From NCBI RefSeq assembly GCF_003255815.1, contig NC_037681.1:79552606-79616605 (forward strand): 64,000 nt of DNA. The letters are read 5' to 3'. Shown piece by piece: positions 34,157-45,780 of this stretch; position 1 is the first letter of the stretch; each line of letters begins with the position of its first letter. This DNA is from Theropithecus gelada (lineage: Eukaryota > Chordata > Mammalia > Primates > Cercopithecidae). A model generated the notes under the pieces. It made no database searches and was not told where the DNA came from. It saw only the letters and a list, made by a program, of their open reading frames with translations. A program made the translations under genes and the position numbers.

Positions 34157-34540
34157 TTTGTGTTCATTTTCACACTGCTATAAAAATATCTGATATTGGG
34201 TAATTTATAAAGAAAAGAGGTTTAATTGGCTAACAGTTCCACAGGTTGTACAGGAAGCATGGCTGGGGAGGCCTCGGGGAACTTCCAATCATGGCAGAAG
34301 GGGAAGGGGAAGCAGGCACATCTTCACATGGCCAGGGCAGGAGGAAGAGAGAGAGGTGGGAAGTGCTACACACTTTTAAACAACTACATCTTGTGGTAAC
34401 TCACTCACTGTCAGGAGAACAACACCAAAAGGGAAACCTGCCCTCATGATCCAATCATCTCCTAACAGGCCAATCTCCAACATTGGGGATTACAATTAGA
34501 CATGAGGTTTGGGTGAGTACGCAAACCCAAACATACTATT
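34157..34540 (-). mobile_element. MaLR LTR (MST/THE1 type), minus strand
   Basis: Reverse-complement MaLR blocks: CACACTGCTATAAAAATATC, GGGTAATTTATAAAGAAAAG, AGGCCTCGGGGAACTTCCAA, TCATGGCAGAAGG, CTCATGATCCAATCATCTCC and ACATGAGGTTTGGGTGAGTA. It is a solo LTR in the opposite direction to the nearby THE1 and inserted in the L1M. Confidence 0.9.
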
Positions 34541-35514
34541 ATTTATTATTACATTTTTGTCTCCTTTATTGGCTTATTAGTTATAACTCTTGTTTTCTTT
34601 CTTTTTAGTGTTTGCTTTAGGGCTTATAATATATACCTTCAATCACATTCTACATAAAGTATTACCGTACCATGTCAGGTAGAGTATAAGAACCTTACAT
34701 TAGTATCCTTCTAGTGTTTTCCTCTCGTTCTTTATGCTATTGCGTCATACATTTTTCTGATATAATTATGTGTTATAAATCCCACACCACATTGTCATCA
34801 TTTGGTTGAAATAATCAGTTATCCTTTAAAGAAATTTAAATCATAACAAAAACATCTTAACTATTTACCTATTTGTTACTATTTCCAAGGCTCTTCAATC
34901 TTTTGTTAGACACTCAGGTTTTCATTTGGTGTCATTTATTTTTCTCCTGATGAGGTTTCCTTAACATTTCTTGTCATGCAAACCTGTTGGTCCTGAATTT
35001 TTCAGCTTTTATACATCTGAAACCAATTTTTATTTCATCTTTACATTAGAAAAATATGTTCCCTGGTATGGAATTCTAGTTTAATAGTTACTTTTTTTTT
35101 TTTTCTATCTGTACTTTAAAGGTGTTGCTCCACTGGCTTCTCCTTTGCACTGTTTCTGAAGAGCAATATGCTGTAACTCTCATCTGTCTTCCTCTGTGTG
35201 TCTTGTGGCTCTTTCTTTGGCTACTTTTAAAACTTTCTTTTCTCACCGGGTTTGATCAATTGGGGGTAGTTTTTCTTTATGTTTCCTGTACTTGAGCTCA
35301 TTGAGATTCTTGAATTTGGAGTTTATAGTTTTCATCAAATTTGAAAACATTTCAGGCATAATTTCTTCAAATTTTTTCTCCACTTCCATCCTCTCCTTAT
35401 AGGATATCAATTACATGTATATTAGACAACATTAAGCTGTCCCTCAGCTCACTGATGTTTTAAAAAATTATTGTTTTGTTCTTTTTATTTTTTGCTTTTG
35501 GTTTTGTTTTTGTT
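34541..35514 (-). mobile_element. Old L1M LINE, minus strand, continued
   Basis: T-rich plus-strand sequence such as CTTGTCATGCAAACCTGTTG and GAATTCTAGTTTAATAGTTA resembles the antisense 5' part of old L1M elements. It is strongly decayed and boundaries are approximate. Confidence 0.6.
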
Positions 35515-35820
35515 TATGTTTTGTTTTGTTTACAGACAGGGAGGGTTTCACTTTGTCACCCAGGCTGAATTAGAGTGGTGTGGTCATAGCTCACTGCTGT
35601 TTTGAACTCCTGGGCTTGAGTGATTTTCTTGCCTCAGTCTCCTGTGTAGCTAGGACTAGGTGTGCTCCACCATGCCTGGCTAATTTTTTATTTCTATTTT
35701 TGTAGAGATGGTGTCTCGCTGCATTGCCCAGCCTGCTCTTAAACTCTTGGTCTCAAGTAATCCTCCCACCTTGGCCTCCCAAAGTGTTGGAATTGTAAGT
35801 ATGAGCCCCTGCACTCAGGC
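35515..35820 (-). mobile_element. AluJ-like element, minus strand
   Basis: An old reverse Alu: TCACTTTGTCACCCAGGCTG, TCATAGCTCACTGCTG, GTAGAGATGGTGTCTCGCTG and CCTTGGCCTCCCAAAGTGTT. The high divergence and the 'tcatagctcactg' variant fit AluJ. Confidence 0.9.
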
Positions 35821-36930
35821 TGCTCTTTTGTATTGGATGGTTTTTATTGCTGTCTTCAAATTCACTGATCTTTTCTTCTACAATTACTAATATTCTGTTA
35901 ATCCCATCCAGGTTAGTTCTCTGGAAGTTTGATTTTGATCTTTTTTATCCTTTATGTCTTTTCTTAACTTTTTGAATATATAAAATGGAGTTATAATATT
36001 TGTTCTAATGGCCTCATCTTCTAATACTAACATCTGTGCCTATTTTGGGTTAGTTTTAATTACTGATTTTTCTTCTCCTTAAGGTTTTGGTTGTCTTTTC
36101 TTTTCTCCTTTCTTTTCTTTTTTCTTTTCTTTTCTTGATTCTTTACATGTCTGGTAATCTCAGGAACTGTGATTTTACCCTGTTGGATGCTGATTATTTT
36201 TGCATTTACATAAGTATTTTTGTCTTTTGTTCTGGGACACAACCAAGTTACCTGTAGGTTTAATTTTGGAAGGTCTTACTTTTAAGGTTTTTAATTGAGT
36301 CCAGAGCAGTGTTTGGTCTAGCACTAGTTGTTTCCCAGTAGTGAGGCAAGAAACTCCTGTGTACTCTTCACAGTGCGCTGTGAATTATGACGTTTCCTTG
36401 CTGGTGGGAACAAACACTCTTCTCAGCCCTCTGTGGCCACCTGGCACTGTTTTCTGTAATCCTTTTGGATACTTCTTTCCCTGGCCTCAGGCAGTTTCAT
36501 CACAGGCCTATACTAATAACTACTCTGCTTAAGTACTCTGAGGGCCTCTGCAGATTCCCAAGGCCCCTTCTCTGGGCAGCCCTCTTCTCTCTGGCACTGT
36601 CTTGTGAACTGTCAGCTGCCTTTGTCTCTCTATACTCTCAGCTCAGTCTCGTCAACTAAGGATTGGGCTGTGCTCTGCCCAGGTTCCTCATCCCTGTACT
36701 GCAGCCTAGAAATTCTCGAAGTGTATTTTATGGCAATTGCCGAGTTCACCTCACTTGTTTCACCTCCCTTAGGGACTACTGTCCTTTGTTGCCTGCTATC
36801 TAGTGTCTTGAAAACCACTGTGATGATCTGTTTTTTATTTTTTCAGGCAGAAGTTAAATGTGGTCACTTTTACTCCCTCTTGGTTGGAAGCAATGTCAAG
36901 TTAACATTCTTGTTGCTCACTTATGGGCTT
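35821..36930 (-). mobile_element. Old L1M or HAL1 LINE, minus strand, 5' part
   Basis: The sequence after the AluJ (ATTGCTGTCTTCAAATTCAC, TCTTTTCTTCTACAATTACT, CATGTCTGGTAATCTCAGGA) fits antisense L1M/HAL1 ORF1 and leader sequence. It changes from T-rich to C-rich near 36340, as expected for an old L1 5' UTR. It includes a TTTTCTTTTC run at 36100-36135. The far boundary is uncertain. Confidence 0.55.
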
Positions 36931-38455
36931 CTTGTTGGAAACAAAGACCCCGGACCTAAAGTTTGAATTTTCTGTTTCGATGAATTCTGATGGACCGGAA
37001 GCTTTTTCTACCTCAGTGACTTCACTGTATTTGCTAGGAAAAATCAATTGGCAGCCTCTAGCAGAAATGGGGTATTCAAGACAAGCTTCTAAGGAGCCTG
37101 TCCTGATAGTATTAACCCACCTAGCAATCCCAGCTACATTCTGTAGCACTTAGGTTTAAAGCTGTATTTGGACAACCTCCATGGTAGGCGCCTGTAATAA
37201 AAAGTCATGCCATAAAAATAGGCATAGGTTCTTCTTAGGAGACCCATGGCTTTGCACTAAAAGATAAAGGAAAAAAAGTAAATCTGAGCCTTCAAAAATC
37301 GTGTAGAAAATTTTGAGAACTAGATGAGAAGTTTTTCTGCTTTTATGCAGTACTTATTTTTGTCGATTTTTTAATCAACTGTAGCTCCAAAATTATTCCT
37401 GGGCCTGACATTTCGCAGGATCATTTGCCATTCAAATGTGTTGCTCACTTTTGTATGACAGATCCGCAGAGCCTAGGACCAAACGTTTTTAATAAAAGTT
37501 TAAGCAATTACAAAAGACAGTATTGAGTCCTCATACCATGTTTTGAAAGGCTTTAGGTTGTTAACATTGAAATGGATGTCAGGTTTGATAAAAGAAATGA
37601 GCACTTTTTTTAGTTCATAATGAATGTTTTCACTTCAGGGCTATGGGAGTCATGTTTCTACATATTTCCAAGCATGTGACTTTTCCAGGATAATGTAACT
37701 CAGGACTCCCAGGCCTTCACTGTCCAGAGGAAGATCAAAACTACAGAAACAAACACTGAGGCTGTTTTCCTGGATTGCTTTCCTGAGGGCTCTATGATCT
37801 TCTCAGGCTTCCTTACATGTCTGGTGCTAGGAATTTCCAGGGAGCAGCTAACTTTACGCTTCTTGAACTAGTCCTCTTAGAAGAGCACGTCTTCATTTTC
37901 CTTTCTCCTGCTCCTTTTCTCCATTATTATGTCTCTTGCCACTGCAAAAGGGTGACTATTCCATGATACCTGTAAAGATGATACTTCTCATGCCCATTGA
38001 CAAAGGCGTCCATCCTCCCCATGTCTAATATCTAGGGTACAACTATGTATACCAAGAGTACCTTCTCTCTTGAGGGCATTCCCTGGACAGTTGGTGCCAA
38101 CTCACACCTGGGCTTCATGCCTTCTGCCAAAGGGGAATCTGGTTGTTTTCTGGGTTGAGAACATTGGCTATTATTGTTGCCACTGCTGCTGACTTGTTGG
38201 ACTATGAATAACTCATTGAAGTTTTATGAAACTCTTCTTTGTTTTTGCTGACTCTCCTGTTGCAGTCATACCACCCCAGGATTCAAAGGAAGTAACTTTT
38301 GAGCTAATCTATGGAAAACACATAGGAGAAAGTAGAATTTATTCACAGAACTACAGAAAATACCCAAACGACTGGAGGCCATCTGGGTAAATAGCCATGT
38401 AGTACTGGGGTCTAGTAGGGCACCTTAAAAGAGGACCCTCTGCTTTGATATCGCT
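36931..38455. other. Single-copy stretch, nothing recognised
   Basis: No transposon or gene signal. Frames at 36901-37153 overlap on both strands and carry no domain. Confidence 0.45.
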
Positions 38456-38677
38456 CACCTTTCATTTGAACTAATTATTGTTGTTCTTTTTATTTTCATC
38501 TATTGGCCCTTTTTTTGCATTAGTGGCACACTTTTGAATAGCAGCATATTTGGAGGCCCCTTTGAAGGAATTAAATTTGCATCCACAACCGTCATACAAT
38601 TCATGTGGTTGCCTTTATCACCATATGATTATGTGAGTAGAGCCATTTGTTGTCCCGGCCTCACTCTATTATGCTCT
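38456..38677 (+). repeat. Direct repeat copy A (222 bp)
   Basis: This segment is about 84 percent identical to 40305-40528 in the same orientation, with a central 27-bp block fully identical (38564-38590) that contains the octamer ATTTGCAT at 38575-38582. It does not match any transposon I know. An AluS inserted just after it. Confidence 0.88.
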
Positions 38678-38690
38678 TGTGCATCTCTGC

Positions 38691-38997
38691 ATTTTTTTTT
38701 TTTTTTTTTTGTCTCACTCCATCACCCAGGCTGGGGTGCAATGGTGTGATCTCGGCTCACTGCAACCTCTACCTCCAGGTTCAAGCAATTCTCCTGCCTC
38801 AGCCTCCCAAGTAGCTGAGATTACAAGCACCTGCCACCGTGCCCAGATATTTATTTATTTTTATTTTTTGTATTTTTAGTAGAGATGGGGTTTCATCACG
38901 TTGGTCAGTCTGGACTCAAACTCCTGACCTCAGGTGATCTGGACGCCTTGGCCTCCCAAACTGTTGGGATTACAGCTGCGAGCCACCATGCCTGGCT
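38691..38997 (-). mobile_element. AluS-like element, minus strand
   Basis: A full reverse Alu with poly-T start and right end CATGCCTGGCT. The 10-bp target duplication GCATCTCTGC is perfect (38681-38690 and 38998-39007). A TTTATTTATTTTTATTTTTT expansion lies in the middle A-rich linker position. Confidence 0.94.
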
Positions 38998-39007
38998 GCA
39001 TCTCTGC

Positions 39008-39703
39008 TTTAACTGTCTATTCCATAGGTCAATTTTTCCCCAGGAGGACCCCGATTTTTCATGTAAATATACCAGAAAGAAACTTGCACCACCAGTCTTT
39101 CGAGCATACATGAATATGTCTGAATTCTCAGGTGAACATATTTTTTGCTTAACTGGAACTTCTGTTACTGTTCAAACAAGCATCTTTACCTGGCATTATC
39201 TTGGGAATGATTAACTAACAATGAATTTCAGGTGGCAATGAAATGGTACAGCCTATATGTAGGAGGGCCTGCTGAGCAAGTCCTTCGAGATGTCTGTATT
39301 TTCCCAGATTCAGTACTGGATGGCACTGGGGTGTTCTCTCACAACTTTGAGGTTTGCCAAATCTAGGAAAGAATTTTGATTTTTTACATGCTTACTCGAT
39401 TTCCTAGAATGACTCCTGGATAGAAATAAAATTGAAAGTAATTTTGTTTTTAGGCAACCTCATACCATCACATTGCTTCTGATCTCTTCACTCTGGATAA
39501 TGGAATGATGAGCTGACACAAGGCCACATGAAGCCAGGGTGAGGTAAAGCTACAAGGAAAGGCAAAGAATGAGAGATAGCAAATTTCACCAGAAAGAAAT
39601 TAGGGAACAGTAACCAGATAAAGAGAATAAGAAAAGTAAGGAATCAGGAAAATCTGAGTCATGGTTCTTTTACCTATAAAAGAAGTAAATTCACATGCAT
39701 TTA

Positions 39704-39740
<37 letters not shown>

Positions 39741-40304
39741 TGTGTATGTGTGGGAAGTAAATAGATGTATATGTATATGTTTCGATTGTTTTATCAAGGC
39801 TGGAATGATGCACCAATGAAGTAGATCCAAAGTCTTAATTGGACTCATATTTACCTGGGATTGCATGGGTGGGCTTTTATATTCTTTGGTGAAAAAAAAC
39901 ATTCCTTGAATGATAGCAAAAGAAGGGGAAACTCTCTTCATTGAATGTGCTTTCTGATCTTCCATACAAGCTTTTATGTGATTGGTAGCATCTCCTGAAT
40001 TGGGATCAGGCCCTAGCAGCTGTTGGGAGAACTTGTCCCTGACCATCTTTGTTGGCAGCAACAGGACGCTGCCCTGAGGGGGCATTGTTAACCTTCTCAG
40101 TGGTTTTCATCTCACACTCCCCCAACCTTTAGATGGATTCTTTCAGAAGCGCATTTTTTAAAGTAGCATTTGTTTAGACCTGGTTTGCTAACAGGATGAG
40201 TTCAAGTCTTTGAGATTCCAGTATACTGGAATAAAGCTCAGGTGATTAACCAAAAAGAGAATCATTACATATTTACAAGAATACTGATGTTTTTGTTCAA
40301 ATAG
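39008..40304. other. Single-copy stretch between the direct repeats
   Basis: No gene recognised. It holds a GT microsatellite listed separately. The minus-strand frame at 39600-40085 reads through the microsatellite and is not credible. Confidence 0.45.
39705..39752. repeat. (GT)n microsatellite
   Basis: About 16 uninterrupted GT units followed by interrupted TTTGTGTGTATGTGTG. Likely length-variable between individuals. Confidence 0.97.
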
Positions 40305-40528
40305 CACCTTTCATTTGAAATAATTTTTGTTCTAATTTTCTCCTACTTTCATCTATGTGCCCTTTTTGCATTAATGGCACACTTTTGAATACCAGAATAT
40401 TTGGAGGAACCCTTGAAGGAATTAAATTTGCATCCACAACCATTATACAACTCATGTGGTTGCCTTTATCACTGTGTGGCTGTGTGAGTAGGGCTACGTG
40501 TTGTCCTGGGCTCATTTCATTATGCTCT
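40305..40528 (+). repeat. Direct repeat copy B (224 bp)
   Basis: Partner of 38456-38677, offset about 1850 bp (about 1540 bp before the AluS inserted). The identical 27-bp core is at 40415-40441, with ATTTGCAT at 40426-40433. Confidence 0.88.
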
Positions 40529-42599
40529 CAGGAGACAAAGTTCTTCCATGTTTTAGAATACACTCCATTTTTATTTTGCATAGGTTTAGTGCTGCATATA
40601 ATAACAATAAAAATAATAATCTGTTTATTTATTTATCCATCTTGGAGAAAGTTGTACTTCTTATTCTGAGACTAGCTTCAAATTGTCTGTTGGACAGGTA
40701 TCACTATAATTCAGTCGTAACAAAAAAAAGCTGCATAATGATTATAAAAAACTTGGTGGCTCACCACCAATTCAGGGTACCTAGCTATATTGTACTACCA
40801 CAATAGAATAGTATCATTCTAATATTAATTTGGTAATCATTTCTGATGGCTAACCTTGACCCAACTGCTCTGAAAATACTCTATATTTTCAGTCAGACAT
40901 ACCCTTATGTGTTTCTTGATGTTGCATTTTTATTTCCCTCTGATATTGGGGTTCTGGGGAAAAATGCTTATTTAAATCAAAATTACAACTCAATATTGAT
41001 TAAAAAAATACATTGTATCTCTATAAGTATACATTGTGTTTATAAACAAATGATACCCAAAGATTCACATATAAATCTCAGTGCCATCCTCTATATCCTT
41101 TCTGGATATGACACATGAACCATTTTTACAGGTAACTATCATGTAATGAGAAAAACAGATCCACATTATGAGTGCTGTCTTGCAATTTTGCTTTTCAGTG
41201 TAGGATCAGAAGTGATTTATGAATAAACTTTGAAATACAGTCCAATACATTATGTCAACCTTGTTCTTTTGAGTTTTGGCATTGATATCCTCCATAATAA
41301 ACAATATCAACAATCACATGCCGCATCACTATCACCCAAAAAACCCCACAAAAACCAAGTAAGCTATTACTTCTCAGCTCTATCCTTCACTTGAAAGATG
41401 TTTTGTCAATGTTTCCTTGAGTACTGTAACCCTTTGCAGGACATTTACTAATTTTATCATTATCTGCTTAATTGCATGCAATAGGACAACTGGACATTGC
41501 ATATGCAGACATGATGCCCAGCACAAACTGTCAGGGCTGGAGTCTCTACCACGCTGTTGGCAATATGCTATGGAGAGGCAGCCACAGAATCAGGCTCCCG
41601 CAGTAATGAGGAACATAAAACATGATTTTTTTTTAATTCTGAAAATTTTTTTGAGAGCATGCAAAGTGAAAAAGGGCAAAGTCTTTAAGAGAGAGGAAAA
41701 AATAAAGGGCTGTGAGAATTCTGTGATGGAAGAAATTGGCACCTGGGCCAAACCCAGCATCTCTGGACTGACAAGGACTTTAGGGGACCCTCAGCAGGCG
41801 GGTGTGAGTCACATGCTAACATTTTCTCTTTCCTCACTCCTGCCTACTCACACCATAACGCTAAATCAAAACTCACACTTAAAAAACAAAAAGATCTCAC
41901 TGTGTGTTGGATACATAATAGTGTGTTTCTATCTAAACCACTTTCTGTCCTCTAGATTGACAATTCACACCATACAAAGCACACCGTTGGATTGGCACTC
42001 CATGTAAGGAGCCCTATAAATGACTATCCGTTATGGCCAGATCATGGAAAATGCAGGCAAGGTCCTATGTATTAGTCCTTGCTCCAGGTATCATGCCTAT
42101 GCCAGCCTGTGTAGTGACTTCAGCGTTGCATTATCCAATGCTCAGTCAGAAGACTGAGCTTGCCTCATTACTCTCCATGTCTACAATGGGTTATGTAAAT
42201 CCTGCCTACCTAGTATTATCTTGTGGTTCTTTTTATACCCCCAAAACATGTTGTTATGGACTTCACTGTGATGTCTCCATTCTACCCTCTCTTCCCATGG
42301 CATAGAGATTCCTCTAAACCCAGCAGCAAAACCCAACCCCAGAAACCGACAAAAGCTGCATAGTAGGCTCTCTTACTCATGTCTATCAGCCTCTGAATGC
42401 TGATGTGTTCTTGAAATGAGGGAGCTTGAAAAACCCTTGTTGACATCGGTCTAAGATCTCTCTGTCTGAGGTACTATCAGGGAATTCGCAGGGCATTCAT
42501 CAAAATCAAGCTGATGCAAGCATGAATACTCACAAGAAAGAGCCCTTTTATGCCGAAAACTGCTGAAGGCTGGAAAAGGGGCTAATTTATTTAAATTAT
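40529..42599. other. Single-copy stretch, no gene recognised
   Basis: The longest frame, 41417-42007 plus, has no domain, codon pattern or splice context I can support. No transposon recognised. Confidence 0.45.
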
Positions 42600-43400
42600 C
42601 CCTCTAAGTGTCAAGCCCCACACTTTCTGGAAGGAGCTGACAACTGTGGGTTAAAGAAAGTTTTCTTAAATTTATAAATAAATTAGTGACGGTAGAAAGT
42701 TAACCTGGGAAATCAGAGTAATAGAAAAGTAATCGCCATCGATGTTGATGCAGATGTAGGAAAATACAGTTTTCTGCTATTAAGCTTTTAAATGTCAGCA
42801 AATGGCAGTTTAGTAGATCATTTGCTAATAATGATTAAATTTCTCATTAAAATGCTTCCTTCATTATTCTTCAGGTAGAAATGTGTAATTCAATGATTGT
42901 TACATCAATTACACTTAAAAAGCTCATTAAAATACTGAAATATTATCTCTCATAGTCAGAGTACTTTAAGAGTACTGTACTAATTATAAAAGAAATAAAC
43001 TCTTATAATAGCACCATTTGAACTGATGCCTTATAAATTCTTAATGTAAAGCTAACATGTAAAGTTTAAATCAAATATATAGATCCAATAAAACAAAACC
43101 TTTTTAATCTTGTTTTACCTTCCAAAGGACTCTGATTATTGTAATTAAATAATGCATGATATAATAAAGATCTAGAGTATGTGATTATTTCATTGGCAAT
43201 TGGATATTGGTGCTTTTTATTTATGCAAGCAATGTATCACAGGCAATATGCATCAAGCATTAAAATATTGATACAATTACACCTAGCCTGCTGAACCAAT
43301 AAAAAAAAAATCTGTGACATGACTCTGCTGATGATACTAGGACAGTTTGAAATCCTTTTTAAATTTTAATACTCTGATGTGCTGGGTTATGCTAATTTTG
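42600..43400. promoter_or_regulatory. Candidate conserved non-coding block
   Basis: AT-rich sequence free of transposons, dense in homeodomain-like cores (CTAATAATGATTAAAT, CTCATTAAAATG, GTAATTCAATGATTG, CTAATTATAAAAG). Such texture is common in deeply conserved enhancers near developmental genes. No comparison could be made. Confidence 0.33.
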
Positions 43401-45379
43401 CTAAGAAATAATGCCTCCAAGATTCGCTGTTGTGCTTTCTATTCCTGTGCATGAACAAATCCAGCTTTGCTCAGCATAGCTAACAAGTAGAGTTTGCTTC
43501 TGTACACATTTGGCCATTGTTTCATTTTTTCTTTTTCTTTTTTTTTTGTTTTTGTTTTTGTTTTCGAAAAAGACAAGAGAATAGTAAAGTTTGGGCTTAA
43601 TTTGTTTGTTTTTAGGGATATTCATTCATATTATAATGATCTTTCTCTAATTTTCTCATTTACTAAGTTTCACAGGTTTTTTTTTTTTTTTTTTTTTTTA
43701 AACATTCAGATGCTTTTTATCCTTAAGTCCTTTCTCAACAGAGTAAAGGGTCAGGGAAGGTTTTCCTTGGAGCTGCTTTATTATTAAAGCCCTGGCAAGT
43801 GACTACACAAGGCTCTGAGCCCATCCCAGAAGTCCCCCAGGAACGGAATAGGTGATGGGATTTTTCTGTCATCTGAGCACCTGAGGTTCAGTCTTACATA
43901 GCTGACCCATCTTCTCACCTGTAAAAATGGACCAAAAATGCCTTTGTTGTTCTGTGTACAAGATGTAATTTAATACATAATTGTTGGCTTAAAAACCCAG
44001 CAGCAGAAACAGACTCTGCTCACTTGGCTGCTTAAGTGTCTGCATAATTCTGGGGACTTTCCTCTTTTCTTCTGAAATATTTTAGATCCCTCCCCTGCCT
44101 AGAGTGAAAGAGTTTTCTGTTATCTCCCCTAAGAGTGCTGTTAATATAGAAAAATGCAGAGATTCCTAGTAATGTAGCTGTACCAGGAACCAAAAAAATC
44201 ACCTCGTTCAACTTTCATATTTTACGGTGCAGTCACTCTAGGCGCAGAGATGTAAAGGGGATGCATATATACAGCCATGTCTTCTTTTGACCAGTCTCAC
44301 ATAGGAGTGTGATCTGATAGGATTTGTATCCTTGTCAGACCTTCCCCTTAGTGATGGTTATCTGGGAGATCTGATAAACACCCTGGTCCCTAAGAAGAAA
44401 CTGCCTGATATCTTTGCTTTTCCAAAGAGGTGCCAAGTATGATATGGAGCTCTGAAAGAAGTAAGAATTGTTGAGCCTATAAACAGGATATATACATCTT
44501 AGCAATTTAGTTGCATTTTAAGACCCCAGAGTTGCACTCTAGAGCCAATAACTGTGTAAGCCCCATCTTCACCTGTCCTTCCAGGGACTATAGTTTCCCT
44601 TTTAGCAATGTCAAGTGTATTTCCTCCCTCTTTTCCTATGTGAATAAGTAGCAATGGCTGGCGATGATACAGCACAGTTGATCATCATGAATGTCTATAG
44701 GATGTCATATTTATGCTCTTCTGTTTAGCTTAAATCTTACTCACGTTCTAATAGCAAACAGTCCAGTTACAATGGGCTGGCATTGCAAAGCATCTGCTCA
44801 ATTCAGATAAATAAGACCAATGTGTTTGAAGGGCAAAGTTTCAATACAAGTGGTCTGCCATTTCATTTGGAGATGCAATTCTTATTCAACATAAATAACA
44901 GAGGGGAAAGGGATCATTTGCTAATTGATTAATTATCTTGTAAATGAATTACAAACCTGTGGAGTGTTAGCTAGGTGTGTGCAGAAGACCTCAGCTGCTT
45001 TCTTTTCTCCTTTGAGTCTGTAAGTACTGTACAAGTGACGATGAAGCTCTATACTCACAAAGTTGATATGTGTCATATCAGGCTGAAGGCCACATGCCAT
45101 GATGCACTTGTTTTTCAGGGTTTGAAACCGTTCGTTGCCTGATGAAGGTATGCGTGTGTGCATGTTTGCGTGCATATGCGTATAAAATGAAAAGAAAATT
45201 AAATTGCCAGTTAAAGCAATCCATGAAGTTAACAGTTCAACTGGGGATGGGAGACAGTTCTTTTTTTTTTTTTTTTTTTTTGCCTTTATTTTTACATTCT
45301 ATAAATGAGCACAGTTGTGCCGAATAACAATCTTTTGTGGACTAAAAGCACTAAGGATTAAAGATCAGAGAGAGGAGTG
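43401..45379. other. Single-copy stretch with possible MIR relics and T tracts
   Basis: Poly-T tracts at 43676-43699 and 45261-45281. Possible MIR relics near 43860-43990 (CCCATCTTCTCACCTGTAAA) and 44190-44285 (ATATTTTACGGTGCAGTCAC). No gene. Confidence 0.4.
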
Positions 45380-45780
45380 TTCGCAAAGTGCAAACGCTGG
45401 TGGGTTTGCAGCACCTTGATAACCACAGAAGAACTGATAATTAACATTCCTGCTTCCTAGGCAAAGGGCAATTGGCCTTCCAAAGGCGTCCCTATTGCAC
45501 TGTTTCTCTCCCTATATGAAAGTAGCTGATTTAGTCAGGAAGGTGACAGTTAAGGCTCTTTGCTGGCGGAATTTTTGCATCTTTCCAGTGTCTCGTTTCC
45601 CGCGACTTTACCACGGAGGCTGTCCATCACGGTTGTTATGTATGCAGGCTGAGTGAGCCCGCAGGGGATCCTAGTTATTTACACTCTTTTTCAAGCTTCG
45701 AAGCTGTTATAATCATTCGCTGTCAACTTTGTGCTGACACTGAATTTTACTTTGTGTTTTTTATGCTCGGTTTGGGTCTA
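45380..45780. promoter_or_regulatory. Candidate regulatory block with CpGs
   Basis: Transposon-free, with an unusual cluster of CpGs for this AT-rich region (CTCGTTTCCCGCGACTTTAC, CACGGAGG, GAGCCCGCAGGGG). A GATAATTAACATT site sits upstream. May be a conserved enhancer. Not dense enough for a CpG island. Confidence 0.33.

Noticed and set aside
39600..40085. 161-codon minus-strand frame
   Set aside because: Runs through the GT microsatellite (a THTHTH stretch) and has no domain.
41417..42007. 196-codon plus-strand frame
   Set aside because: No recognisable domain, compositional bias or splice context; such a length can occur by chance in 64 kb. Kept only as unsupported.
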